DNA of 6,541 nt from Bacteroidales bacterium (GCA_030523385.1 JAUNIV010000146.1:1-6541), one strand, 5' to 3'; counted from the first letter of the stretch, positions 1 through 6,246 are shown. Numbers and translations are program-made. Notes: generated by a model not told the origin, from the letters alone.

Positions 1-254
1 TCACTTTTCTCATATTCGAAATCAATATTTCGAATTTTGTCCCCATATCTGTTATAGGCTTTTGCTTTATATACGGGCAATGTCGTTTTACTTCCACTGT
101 TAAGTATCTTTTCTATTTTAACATATTCTGCTTCCGGTATTTCTTCTTTTACTCTCTTCTTAATAACATAAGTAGTAAGTTCGTATACAGAAATAACCAA
201 AGCCGCAGCAATTAAGCCTAAACCGACACCTATGAGGAAACTTGTTATAAACAT
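1..254 (-). CDS. Partial small membrane-anchored protein of unknown function (C-terminus beyond window)
   Basis: An ATG at 254-252 opens a frame that runs off the left edge after 84 codons without a stop. Residues about 2-24 are one uninterrupted hydrophobic segment (begins MFITSFLIGVGLGLIAAA), followed by the basic patch KKR. By the positive-inside rule the soluble part should be cytoplasmic. The following region contains KTTLPVYK, nearly identical to KTTLPPYK in the 141-aa protein two genes upstream, and then a YGDKI segment where that protein has SNGKV. The start lies 2 nt after the stop of the preceding gene, so it belongs to the same operon. The frame is AT-rich like its two small neighbours. 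I recognise no named family. It is best described as a third member of the small TM-plus-soluble-domain group in this operon; the true length is unknown. Confidence 0.75.
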   Translation of the reverse strand, partial: MFITSFLIGVGLGLIAAALVISVYELTTYVIKKRVKEEIPEAEYVKIEKILNSGSKTTLPVYKAKAYNRYGDKIRNIDFEYEKS

Positions 255-256
255 AT

Positions 257-649
257 TTATTCTATTGGAATTACTATAATATTACCATTATTTAAGGATG
301 ACAAATCGACATCAACAGAGTTTGCATAATAAACTTTTGTTTTAAGTACTTTTTTCTCCCCGTTAATGTCCTTTTGCAAAATTGCGACATAAACGCGCTT
401 ATCTTTCAATTTAGTCAAAACCTGAGAGCTAGCATTAGGAAGAATGTTAATTTCCATCTTCTCTCCAGATCCTTTAGAAATTGATGGCAAGATTTCATCA
501 ACCCAATCGAAAATGTGCTTTAATTTGAGAACATCTTTGACATCGATGTCACCTGATTTACTTTTTCGATGGACGAAATAGCCTACACATACTGCTGCAC
601 AAACAATCAATATTGTGCCAAAAATAACTTTTGTCATATCTGTTTTCAT
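257..649 (-). CDS. Small single-pass membrane protein, 130 aa, unknown function, with C-terminal module shared with neighbours
   Basis: I chose the ATG at 649-647, giving 130 aa. An in-frame TTG at 664 would add five residues and overlap the upstream stop, whereas the ATG leaves an 11-nt gap typical of this operon. Residues about 7-26 form one transmembrane helix, followed by HRKSK, so the remaining ~100 residues are probably cytoplasmic. The soluble part has FDWVDE at 47-52, a central stretch with KRVYVAILQ and NGEKKV, and ends in VIPIE. The same order (W-V/I-D, a K-[KR] beta-like stretch, a [GN]-x-[IL] turn, then a proline three residues from the end) is seen at the C-terminus of the 693-aa protein and, more loosely, in the 141-aa protein. 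No catalytic motif is visible and no family is recognised. It could be an accessory or immunity-like partner of the large protein, but that is inference. Confidence 0.8.
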   Translation of the reverse strand: MKTDMTKVIFGTILIVCAAVCVGYFVHRKSKSGDIDVKDVLKLKHIFDWVDEILPSISKGSGEKMEINILPNASSQVLTKLKDKRVYVAILQKDINGEKKVLKTKVYYANSVDVDLSSLNNGNIIVIPIE

Positions 650-660
650 TTTTAGAATTA

Positions 661-1086
661 TCAAGCCTCAACAGGCTGTTCTACCAAATGACCTTTTTTG
701 AAGGCTTCATTAATTGTACTATCAAATCCCTTCTCGGTACTTGCTACTTGTGCAGCAACCACTTTTCCATTACTATCATGAGCAACTAACAATGAACGTT
801 TTACGCCAGGTTTATATGGGGGAAGAGTCGTTTTCCCTTTGTCTCTTAACCCTTTAATAAACTCTTCGGTTTCAGTTGGAGGAACCATTGTAGTTCCTTT
901 AAGTTTACTTCCAACCTTATCAACCATTTTGTCAATCCAGTCATAAAGATGTTCAAAGATTGAAAAAATGGCGTAGCCAATTGCATAAATTGTCAAAATA
1001 AGGACTGCCGTTATTCCAACGAAAACGTCAACGACTCCCTTGCCTATTGTTTTTGCCGCATCCCATGCGTCTGACCAAAATCCCAT
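661..1086 (-). CDS. Small membrane protein, 141 aa, unknown function
   Basis: An ATG at 1086-1084 starts 7 nt after the stop of the 693-aa gene. The N-terminus is amphipathic and tryptophan-containing (MGFWSDAWDAAKTIGKG). It is followed by a long hydrophobic stretch at about residues 18-44, enough for one transmembrane helix, then YDWIDKMVDK (WID at 50-52). A Pro/Thr-rich linker (about 65-72) leads into KGKTTLPPYK and a beta-like segment KRSLLVAHDSNGKVV. The end, KKGHLVEQPVEA, aligns with the VIPIE and VIPLK ends of the neighbouring proteins. The KTTLP-x-YK motif recurs in the partial gene at the left edge. The reading frame is AT-rich. I do not recognise a family. Position and shared motifs suggest it works with the 693-aa protein at the membrane. 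Confidence 0.8.
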   Translation of the reverse strand: MGFWSDAWDAAKTIGKGVVDVFVGITAVLILTIYAIGYAIFSIFEHLYDWIDKMVDKVGSKLKGTTMVPPTETEEFIKGLRDKGKTTLPPYKPGVKRSLLVAHDSNGKVVAAQVASTEKGFDSTINEAFKKGHLVEQPVEA

Positions 1087-1093
1087 AGTTACT

Positions 1094-3175
1094 TTATTTT
1101 AAAGGTATTACGCAAATATTGTTTTCTTTAAATGTCTGTTTCATTTCTTCATTATATTGTGATGTAATGAAACAAATGCGAGGTGATCCGTCTTGGAGCA
1201 AGACCTTTTCTCCTGCACCGAAAAACACACAAAACACGTGTTTTTTGTATTCCGTATTTACTCCTTTAATAAGATAAACTTTATCTGCAAAAGGGGTAAC
1301 ATTATTGTCCACCCAATTTAGAACATTTTGCATGCTCATATTTTCAACTCGCTCTGCAGGTATTGTTTTACCAGCATTTGCGATGAAGTATGAGAGTATT
1401 TGATCTATACTATCCGTTTCCTGCGTTGTAGCATTGCCCCATATTTGATCCGCAGCGGAATTTTTATCAGGACTTGTCATTCCATCGAAAATTTTTCCAA
1501 GTCCTTTGCCAATTCGTTCAAAACTCTGTCCGAATTGTTCTTCAAAACTTTTTTCTTTCATTTTTAATAATTTTTTATTATTTAAGTTTATAGCATAATA
1601 TAATCTGTTCCATTGGTCCTCTATACCTTTAGAACCTGTAGAATAAGATTGAAGCTGTCTTCGGTTATCACTATCTACATATTTTATACACCTAACAATA
1701 AGATACCTTGCTGTATGTCCTTTTGAGAATACGCATGGCTTATATTCTTCTGTACAGAACGTACCAATTATAATATTGGGATTCCATGTAATGAAGATAA
1801 AATAATCTGAACTAATAGCTTCTTTTGAACGATTCTTTGCCAAATGATACACTTGATTCATGTCAAAAGAATCGACATCAATTATTTCAAATTGCTCCCG
1901 ATTAATCCTTGACATTGAGTGATATAAATTCTCAATACGCTGTGACTTGGTGTTTATTCTAATGCCAAGTCTACGTATTTGGCATAAATCCTTCAAAGCA
2001 ATATAATCATAGAAATCTAAACTTTTAAGATTATCAGAACTCGTTACAGAACATAAATCATCCCATGAGCATATTTCCTTGCCCAAACTACTTGAGCACA
2101 TAGATAAAAATGTGTTTTCAAGCATTGTTCTCTTGACATCTTCTTTATCCCATAGTTTCACACTTCCCTCTATAAGACTAAGTAAATTCTCTTGCGAGAA
2201 AACATTCTCTCCTTTGGAACTTGCTTTAAGCAATTTGTCATAATACTCACGGCTGTCATCAACGAGATACTTCATTCCGTCGGTATTGATGGTGCCATTG
2301 GTGACGAGCAGAGGAAGATGCGGAGCCAAACCTGCTGATGACCAGAAATAGGTGTCGGCCATGTAGCCTATCATACACTGTAGATAGGGAACAAGGTCTT
2401 CCACGATTTCGTCAAGCAAGCCCATTTCGTTCTCATAGTCTTGATTGTTGGTGTAGGTGCGCTGGAAGTGGAAATCGTCGTTCTTCGGCTCTATTTCAGC
2501 AATGTTGAACTGGTCAGAGCTGTTTGGACCGACTCCCCACATGTGGACTTGGAATACCAGCTTTCCGTCATCGGGGCGGAAGAATGGGGCTATCAGTAAT
2601 GTCGGCAGGTTCTTCAGCTCCTCACGTATAGCCGACACCTGAACATCCGTCGGACTGCTCATGGGTTTCCATGCTCCGCTATAGAAGAGGACAGGGTGGT
2701 TAGATGCTGTGCTCCAATGCTTGTCACAATACTGCTCCAACTGCTTCTCCACGACTGGATAGACCAGTTTGTTGAACTTGTCATAGTTGGAACGAGTGAA
2801 GATGACGTGCATAGCCACGTTCTCCTCCTGATTAGCAAGGAGATTACCAAAAGCCTGATTCTTCATCACGATGGGAAGCACCTTTAAGGGCCAGTTGTTG
2901 ATGGTAGCCTCATAGGTGAGACGTTCCAAAAGGTGGTCAACCTCTTCCTTCAACTCCTTCAGTCTGTCATCGTATTTCTCTTTCTCTAACTGCATGGTCA
3001 GCTCCTGCCCTTCGTGCAAGAGTTTCCACATGTGTTCGGTGTTACGGTCACGCGCGGCACGCTCAAACTCCTCACGCTTCTTCTGAAGTTCGGAGTTTTG
3101 GCGACTGCCACACCAATTGTTGTAGATTTGTAACCCAACATTGGCGAGTATCATGGTTATAGCACCTATTGCCAT
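1094..3175 (-). CDS. 693-aa coiled-coil protein with membrane-associating N-terminus and C-terminal module shared with downstream small proteins; unknown function
   Basis: Starts 13 nt after the 354-aa gene. Residues 1-20 are hydrophobic (MAIGAITMILANVGLQIY), then a charged heptad-like coiled coil spans about 24-90. A globular region follows with WPL at 95-97, LPTLLIAP at 190-197, GLAPHLPLL at 282-290, KGEN at 321-324 and WDKEDV at 342-347. Each of these has a counterpart, in order, in the 354-aa protein, so residues 1 to about 356 are a paralog of that whole protein. Residues about 357-693 are extra: a mixed region, a glycine-containing amphipathic stretch (about 545-566), and a C-terminal module with WVD at 621-623 and ending VIPLK, resembling the small membrane proteins encoded next. 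No enzyme motif is evident. G+C drops sharply near 2280 (about residue 299), so the gene looks mosaic. Probably a membrane-tethered cytoplasmic scaffold or effector; the role is unproven. Confidence 0.85.
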   Translation of the reverse strand: MAIGAITMILANVGLQIYNNWCGSRQNSELQKKREEFERAARDRNTEHMWKLLHEGQELTMQLEKEKYDDRLKELKEEVDHLLERLTYEATINNWPLKVLPIVMKNQAFGNLLANQEENVAMHVIFTRSNYDKFNKLVYPVVEKQLEQYCDKHWSTASNHPVLFYSGAWKPMSSPTDVQVSAIREELKNLPTLLIAPFFRPDDGKLVFQVHMWGVGPNSSDQFNIAEIEPKNDDFHFQRTYTNNQDYENEMGLLDEIVEDLVPYLQCMIGYMADTYFWSSAGLAPHLPLLVTNGTINTDGMKYLVDDSREYYDKLLKASSKGENVFSQENLLSLIEGSVKLWDKEDVKRTMLENTFLSMCSSSLGKEICSWDDLCSVTSSDNLKSLDFYDYIALKDLCQIRRLGIRINTKSQRIENLYHSMSRINREQFEIIDVDSFDMNQVYHLAKNRSKEAISSDYFIFITWNPNIIIGTFCTEEYKPCVFSKGHTARYLIVRCIKYVDSDNRRQLQSYSTGSKGIEDQWNRLYYAINLNNKKLLKMKEKSFEEQFGQSFERIGKGLGKIFDGMTSPDKNSAADQIWGNATTQETDSIDQILSYFIANAGKTIPAERVENMSMQNVLNWVDNNVTPFADKVYLIKGVNTEYKKHVFCVFFGAGEKVLLQDGSPRICFITSQYNEEMKQTFKENNICVIPLK

Positions 3176-3188
3176 ATTCTATATCATT

Positions 3189-4253
3189 TTATAATGTATT
3201 TGACCTTACTTGTTCTTTCATTGCCTCGATGTCTTTCTTATCGAACACTTCCAACAACCGTAGTGTGTTCTGCTCATCAAGTGCAGCAAGCATGTTGTCG
3301 TTCTCTCCTTTTATGAATGCTTTTAATTCGGCATTGCCCTTTACGAGTCGTTTCATGTCAGCATGCTCTTTGTCGTTCAACAAGTTGAGCAATGTGGGCT
3401 TTGCACCCTGCGTCAGCACCATATAGGAGTCACGAACAGCAGCTGTAATAACAGATACGCTGGTATGCAGCAATTCTATCACCTCATTGCGATATTCTAT
3501 GCTTTTTTCTGCTTCGACAGGATTAAAGTCAAAGTTGAGAAGTGGACGAATGAGGGGGCGTGAAGCCTGCGGTTCCCATACTGCTCCACTCAGATACATC
3601 TTGCCATCACGATATTGAGGCGAAATGACCAAAGTGGGCATTTGGCTCATCAAGAAGTGAATGTTCATAATGCTGGCATTGCCTCCAGAAAGGTCAGGCT
3701 TCAAACAAGCGTCCTTACGAAAATCTACGTTTCCGATAAGTGGCACATCATTCTTTTTTATCGTATATTCTAGCTCCTTGTATATTTGTGCATCTGCGGC
3801 ATTGGCATCAGTTCCGTAAGCTCGCAATGGCAATAACGGTGCGTGCATCAAAATGACATTCAATCGTGGTGCAGCGTTGGTGGAATCGTTGCGTATCTCA
3901 TGCAAGATAGTTTGCGGCAACAAGGGATCGAGCGGCCAACAATATTGCAAGTAGTATTTCAGTTCAATGGCTTGCATCTGCGCATTGAAGGATTGCCGTG
4001 AAGTTTCTTGCCTTTGTTCACGAGCAAGAGCAACGAGTCTGCGTTTGAAGGCAATGTCTTCTTGCATACGCTCGTCATCAGTAATATGGCGTGCACGTTC
4101 CATCTCTAACTGAAACGCTTGATTCCGTTCGTGCGCCTTGTCTTGCAATCGGCGGTTATTCCATCCCAACAGCGTAGAGCTAATGGAGTTTGCCACCCAA
4201 AACATGCCGTAGCCAGGGAATCTTATATTCTGTGATGCTATAGGTATATCCAT
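3189..4253 (-). CDS. 354-aa coiled-coil protein, paralog of the N-terminal half of the 693-aa protein; unknown function
   Basis: An ATG at 4253-4251, 9 nt after the preceding stop, gives 354 aa. Residues about 14-31 are weakly hydrophobic (GYGMFWVANSISSTLLGW) and are followed by NNRR and a highly charged helix or coiled coil at about 32-100, rich in R, E and Q. The globular part has CWPL at 105-108, MPTLVISP at 205-212, GAKPTLLNLL at 283-292, KGEN at 315-318 and FDKKDI at 337-342. The same markers occur in the same order in the next protein. The protein ends where the extra C-terminal half of that paralog begins. The basic residues after the hydrophobic segment suggest the bulk is cytoplasmic. 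It may co-assemble with its longer paralog (core subunit versus subunit carrying a specificity tail), which is inference. No known family recognised. Confidence 0.85.
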   Translation of the reverse strand: MDIPIASQNIRFPGYGMFWVANSISSTLLGWNNRRLQDKAHERNQAFQLEMERARHITDDERMQEDIAFKRRLVALAREQRQETSRQSFNAQMQAIELKYYLQYCWPLDPLLPQTILHEIRNDSTNAAPRLNVILMHAPLLPLRAYGTDANAADAQIYKELEYTIKKNDVPLIGNVDFRKDACLKPDLSGGNASIMNIHFLMSQMPTLVISPQYRDGKMYLSGAVWEPQASRPLIRPLLNFDFNPVEAEKSIEYRNEVIELLHTSVSVITAAVRDSYMVLTQGAKPTLLNLLNDKEHADMKRLVKGNAELKAFIKGENDNMLAALDEQNTLRLLEVFDKKDIEAMKEQVRSNTL

Positions 4254-4262
4254 AAGTTATGT

Positions 4263-4727
4263 CTAATATATATTGTCGGAGAACGAGTCTGACAAATCAT
4301 CATTATTGTCAAAGCCATCGTTATCAGGCATTGTCTGTGACGAATCATCAAGTATGTCTTCTCCTATAGTTATATGTTCATCTTGGTTTATATCTGAAAA
4401 AGCAGAAACGTCATCATCTGCACATGCAGCAACAAGCATATCGTCCATAGGCTCGGGCGAAAGTGAGACAAGTGTAGATGCATCGTCAAAAGAAGGTATT
4501 TCGGGCAATTCAAAGTCCGTGTTCACTAAGTCCACTGGCAACTGCAAATCTGCATCCTTAAATCCATCGAGCGTATCATCAACAACGGAATTTGCATGCA
4601 ACAACTGGTGTAAAGCATCGTCATGTGCAGCCAACTGCGTAAATTGCTGCATATCATTTGCTGATAGGTTGCCGTCGAGGAATGCAGCAAACTCTTCTAT
4701 ACTCGGTAGTGATGTATGTTTAAGCAT
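4263..4727 (-). CDS. Highly acidic 154-aa protein with anti-sigma-like N-terminal segment (putative sigma regulator)
   Basis: The ATG at 4727-4725 overlaps the sigma gene stop by 8 nt, which suggests translational coupling, and a strong Shine-Dalgarno sequence sits just upstream. Residues 8-43 (start PSIEEFAAFLDGNLSANDMQ, then a helix with LAAHDDALHQLL) follow the pattern of the N-terminal domain of ECF anti-sigma factors: 'Y/FLDGELS..E' followed by a short helix. The Cys-x2-Cys of the zinc form is absent. The remaining ~110 residues are low-complexity and acidic. I count 37 Asp/Glu against only two Lys and no Arg in the whole protein. No transmembrane segment is visible, unlike many anti-sigma factors. 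Its position directly after a sigma-family gene supports the idea of a soluble partner of that factor. It could also be a DNA-mimic-like acidic protein. The frame is certain; the function is tentative. Confidence 0.75.
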   Translation of the reverse strand: MLKHTSLPSIEEFAAFLDGNLSANDMQQFTQLAAHDDALHQLLHANSVVDDTLDGFKDADLQLPVDLVNTDFELPEIPSFDDASTLVSLSPEPMDDMLVAACADDDVSAFSDINQDEHITIGEDILDDSSQTMPDNDGFDNNDDLSDSFSDNIY

Positions 4728-5349
4728 GTCTTGCCTCCTTTCTGCAAACTTGTTTGAATTGTTTCTCTGCCAAAATCCTTTTGTTATAATAATTATCCAT
4801 TGACATACCGAGTGCCTCGGCAGTCTCCTTGTGCGACTTTTGCTCCAGATAGAGCAAGCGAATGATGTTGCGGTATCTTACGTTGGACATCAAACCGAGC
4901 AATGTTTCAACATCTGCACTGTTCATGCCACTAAAGTCTATGGGGTTAGATAACGATTCGGCACCATTTCTATCACTGATTACATCTTCTGTTTCTTCTT
5001 TTTCGGTCGAATGAGGTAACGGCTCACAAACAGGCATACGCTGTTTCAACTCATATTTCTTATAGCAATAGAACAAACAAGCAGTCTTTATCCAACTGGT
5101 CAAAGTACTTTCGCCTCTGAAATTCTCCATTTGGCATCGTCCTGTAGCCTTGCTTGGAGTTAACACTACGATATAGATTTCATCAATAAACTCCTTGAAG
5201 TCTGTGCAATCCGTATAGTAGTTGTCGTATATGGACTTGAAAAGAGGGAAGCAATGTTGGTAAAAGTACTTGCGCGTAACCGTATTATCCCTTTGTATAA
5301 GAGCTTGGGCTATTTGCAAATCTTCCGTATATATCTTTTTGATTTCCAT
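4720..5349 (-). CDS. Sigma-70 family (ECF-like) RNA polymerase sigma factor
   Basis: 209 aa, starting 4 nt after the NusG-paralog stop. Residues about 18-102 match the sigma region 2 pattern: a helix with RKYFYQHCFPLFKSIY, an acidic DFKEFIDEIYIVVL helix, then NFRGESTLTSWIKTACLFYC, corresponding to the 'F.G...L..WL..IA.N' of ECF factors. A ~40-residue linker follows. Residues about 147-203 match region 4: LLGLMSNVRYRNIIRLLYLE, then a helix-turn-helix with SHKETAEALGMSMDNYYNKR at 172-191. The Asn-Tyr-Tyr recognition helix is a variant I associate with Bacteroidetes sigma-like factors, from memory. Known role of the family: directing RNA polymerase to specific promoters, often under control of a cotranscribed anti-sigma factor, here perhaps the acidic protein that follows. 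It may activate this operon's own promoter or other loci; the sequence does not settle that. Confidence 0.85.
   Translation of the reverse strand: MEIKKIYTEDLQIAQALIQRDNTVTRKYFYQHCFPLFKSIYDNYYTDCTDFKEFIDEIYIVVLTPSKATGRCQMENFRGESTLTSWIKTACLFYCYKKYELKQRMPVCEPLPHSTEKEETEDVISDRNGAESLSNPIDFSGMNSADVETLLGLMSNVRYRNIIRLLYLEQKSHKETAEALGMSMDNYYNKRILAEKQFKQVCRKEARHA
4734..4741 (-). promoter_or_regulatory. Strong Shine-Dalgarno site for the acidic protein gene
   Basis: The minus strand reads AAAGGAGG, ending 6 nt before the ATG at 4727. None of the other starts in this operon has a recognisable Shine-Dalgarno sequence; they have A/T-rich leaders as usual in Bacteroidota. The site lies inside the last codons of the sigma gene, so its bases also encode that protein's C-terminal residues, and partial coincidence is possible. 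Confidence 0.55.
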
Positions 5350-5353
5350 AAGT

Positions 5354-6085
5354 CTAATCGATTTTTTTCAAGAATGCGCTCGGCACATATGCCGTTGCAA
5401 ATGTTGCCATGTCACCGATTATAACGCCCACTCTCTGTTGTCCTTGGCATCTTGCAACTCTGCCTACCACTCCTTTGAATGCTCCGTCTATTACTCTCAC
5501 CATCTGTCCTTGCTTGAACTTTGGCACTTCGGCTAATGACACGATTGTGTTATCCGCATCGGCAGCACAGATAATTTTGAGACTTTCCATCTGATAGTCG
5601 GGAACTATCATAGGAATCTTCTCTATTCTGCGACCAACGTGGACGTGACGATAGTAAAAACGAAGGAATGGGAGGTTTACGTTGTCGTAAACGAAAGATT
5701 TGAGTTGTTCTTCTGTACCGTAGGCGAAGAAGATATTTGGTAAACGAGACTCGGTAACAACTTTGCGCTTACCTTTTATAAGTTTTACAGTGTCTGTAGT
5801 AGGATAGAAAGCCGTGATGCCTTTGGCTGTCATATAGTCGTATGCCTTTTTCTCTCTACCATAGGTAGTGCGTAAAGCATACCAATGAGGAATTTCTTCC
5901 TCTTTTTGTACTTTAGACTTACTTAATATATGGACACTTCTGGTGGACACCCCTGTTTGTGAACTCTCAGCGGAAACAGTGCTTTGAGCTTCGGGGAGGG
6001 CGTTGGAGGTAAGTCCAGCGCAAGGAGGGAATTCACCACCTCCTGAGGTGTGTACATCTTCTGATGTCCATTCATCGACTTTCAT
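5354..6085 (-). CDS. UpxY/NusG-family transcription antiterminator
   Basis: 243 aa. Residues about 67-175 form a NusG N-terminal (NGN) domain starting HWYALRTTYGREKKAYDYM, with the conserved RLPNIFFAYG stretch at 114-123. Residues about 191-240 are a KOW domain (GQMVRVIDGAFKGVVGRV at 193-210). Both the order and the wording match UpxY proteins, the NusG paralogs of Bacteroides. UpxY proteins bind elongating RNA polymerase in the leader of their own operon and allow read-through of long operons, classically capsule loci. Here a leader with an intrinsic terminator precedes the gene, as expected, but no glycosyltransferases follow. The first ~65 residues are an extension rich in Ser, Thr, Glu and Gly that most UpxY proteins lack. 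No in-frame ATG lies between M1 and M85, inside the NGN domain, so the 6085 start is the only ATG that keeps the whole domain. Family assignment is firm; the target operon is inferred from position. Confidence 0.93.
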   Translation of the reverse strand: MKVDEWTSEDVHTSGGGEFPPCAGLTSNALPEAQSTVSAESSQTGVSTRSVHILSKSKVQKEEEIPHWYALRTTYGREKKAYDYMTAKGITAFYPTTDTVKLIKGKRKVVTESRLPNIFFAYGTEEQLKSFVYDNVNLPFLRFYYRHVHVGRRIEKIPMIVPDYQMESLKIICAADADNTIVSLAEVPKFKQGQMVRVIDGAFKGVVGRVARCQGQQRVGVIIGDMATFATAYVPSAFLKKID

Positions 6086-6130
6086 ATCGGTGCTAACTTT
6101 TTTCTAGACAGAAATCCGTTAAATTGCGAC

Positions 6131-6170
6131 AAAAAAAGAGCGTGGAATCGTCCTGTTGTCCATTCCACAC
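6131..6170 (-). terminator. Intrinsic terminator (attenuator) upstream of the UpxY-like gene
   Basis: On the minus strand, arm 6170-6162 (GTGTGGAAT) pairs with arm 6148-6140 (ATTCCACGC). This gives nine pairs including one G-U, around a 13-nt loop. The 3' arm is followed by CUC and seven U residues (6137-6131). This is a textbook Rho-independent terminator, oriented toward the operon and lying about 45 nt before the first start codon. It would stop transcription unless antitermination occurs. Confidence 0.85.
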
Positions 6171-6241
6171 ACTGAGGCTCTTCCAACTGCCTATCAAAGT
6201 CGAACAGACAACGTCAGAGCCCACGCCGATATGAAAATCGC
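6131..6241 (-). ncRNA. Structured ~110-nt leader / attenuator RNA of the operon
   Basis: Read on the minus strand. A small 5' hairpin pairs 6240-6237 with 6230-6227 (CGAT/ATCG). A second hairpin pairs 6221-6216 with 6181-6176 (GGCTCT/AGAGCC), and the terminator hairpin closes the RNA. GTTGTC (6212-6207), in the loop of the second hairpin, is exactly complementary to GACAAC (6160-6155), in the terminator loop, so a kissing interaction is possible. GCGTGG (6226-6221) is exactly complementary to CCACGC (6145-6140), the terminator 3' arm, offering an alternative terminator-free fold. The layout (Bacteroidetes-type promoter, compact fold, terminator) recalls, from memory, conserved Bacteroidales leader or small RNA motifs such as Bacteroidales-1. 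I cannot confirm membership. It may act in cis with the NusG paralog or accumulate as a small RNA. The 5' end is estimated from the weak promoter. Confidence 0.6.
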
Positions 6242-6246
6242 TACCG

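Noticed and set aside
2457..2887. Three short frames inside the 693-aa gene, on both strands
   Set aside because: They overlap the higher-G+C part of a clear long gene, where stop codons are rarer, and show no independent support.
3169..3426. Plus-strand 85-codon frame
   Set aside because: Shadow of the 354-aa gene, with Cys/Ser-rich composition and no homology.
4273..4803. Plus-strand 176-codon open frame
   Set aside because: It is antisense to the acidic protein. Its Ser-rich composition is what Asp/Glu-rich codons give on the opposite strand, and it disagrees with the uniform minus-strand operon.
5270..5536. Plus-strand 88-codon frame across the sigma/UpxY junction
   Set aside because: Overlaps two well-supported genes on the other strand; composition is not protein-like.
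6037..6050. Palindrome CACCTC-CT-GAGGTG near the start of the UpxY-like gene
   Set aside because: It sits inside coding sequence for a Thr-Ser-Gly-rich stretch and may be a codon coincidence. No function can be assigned.
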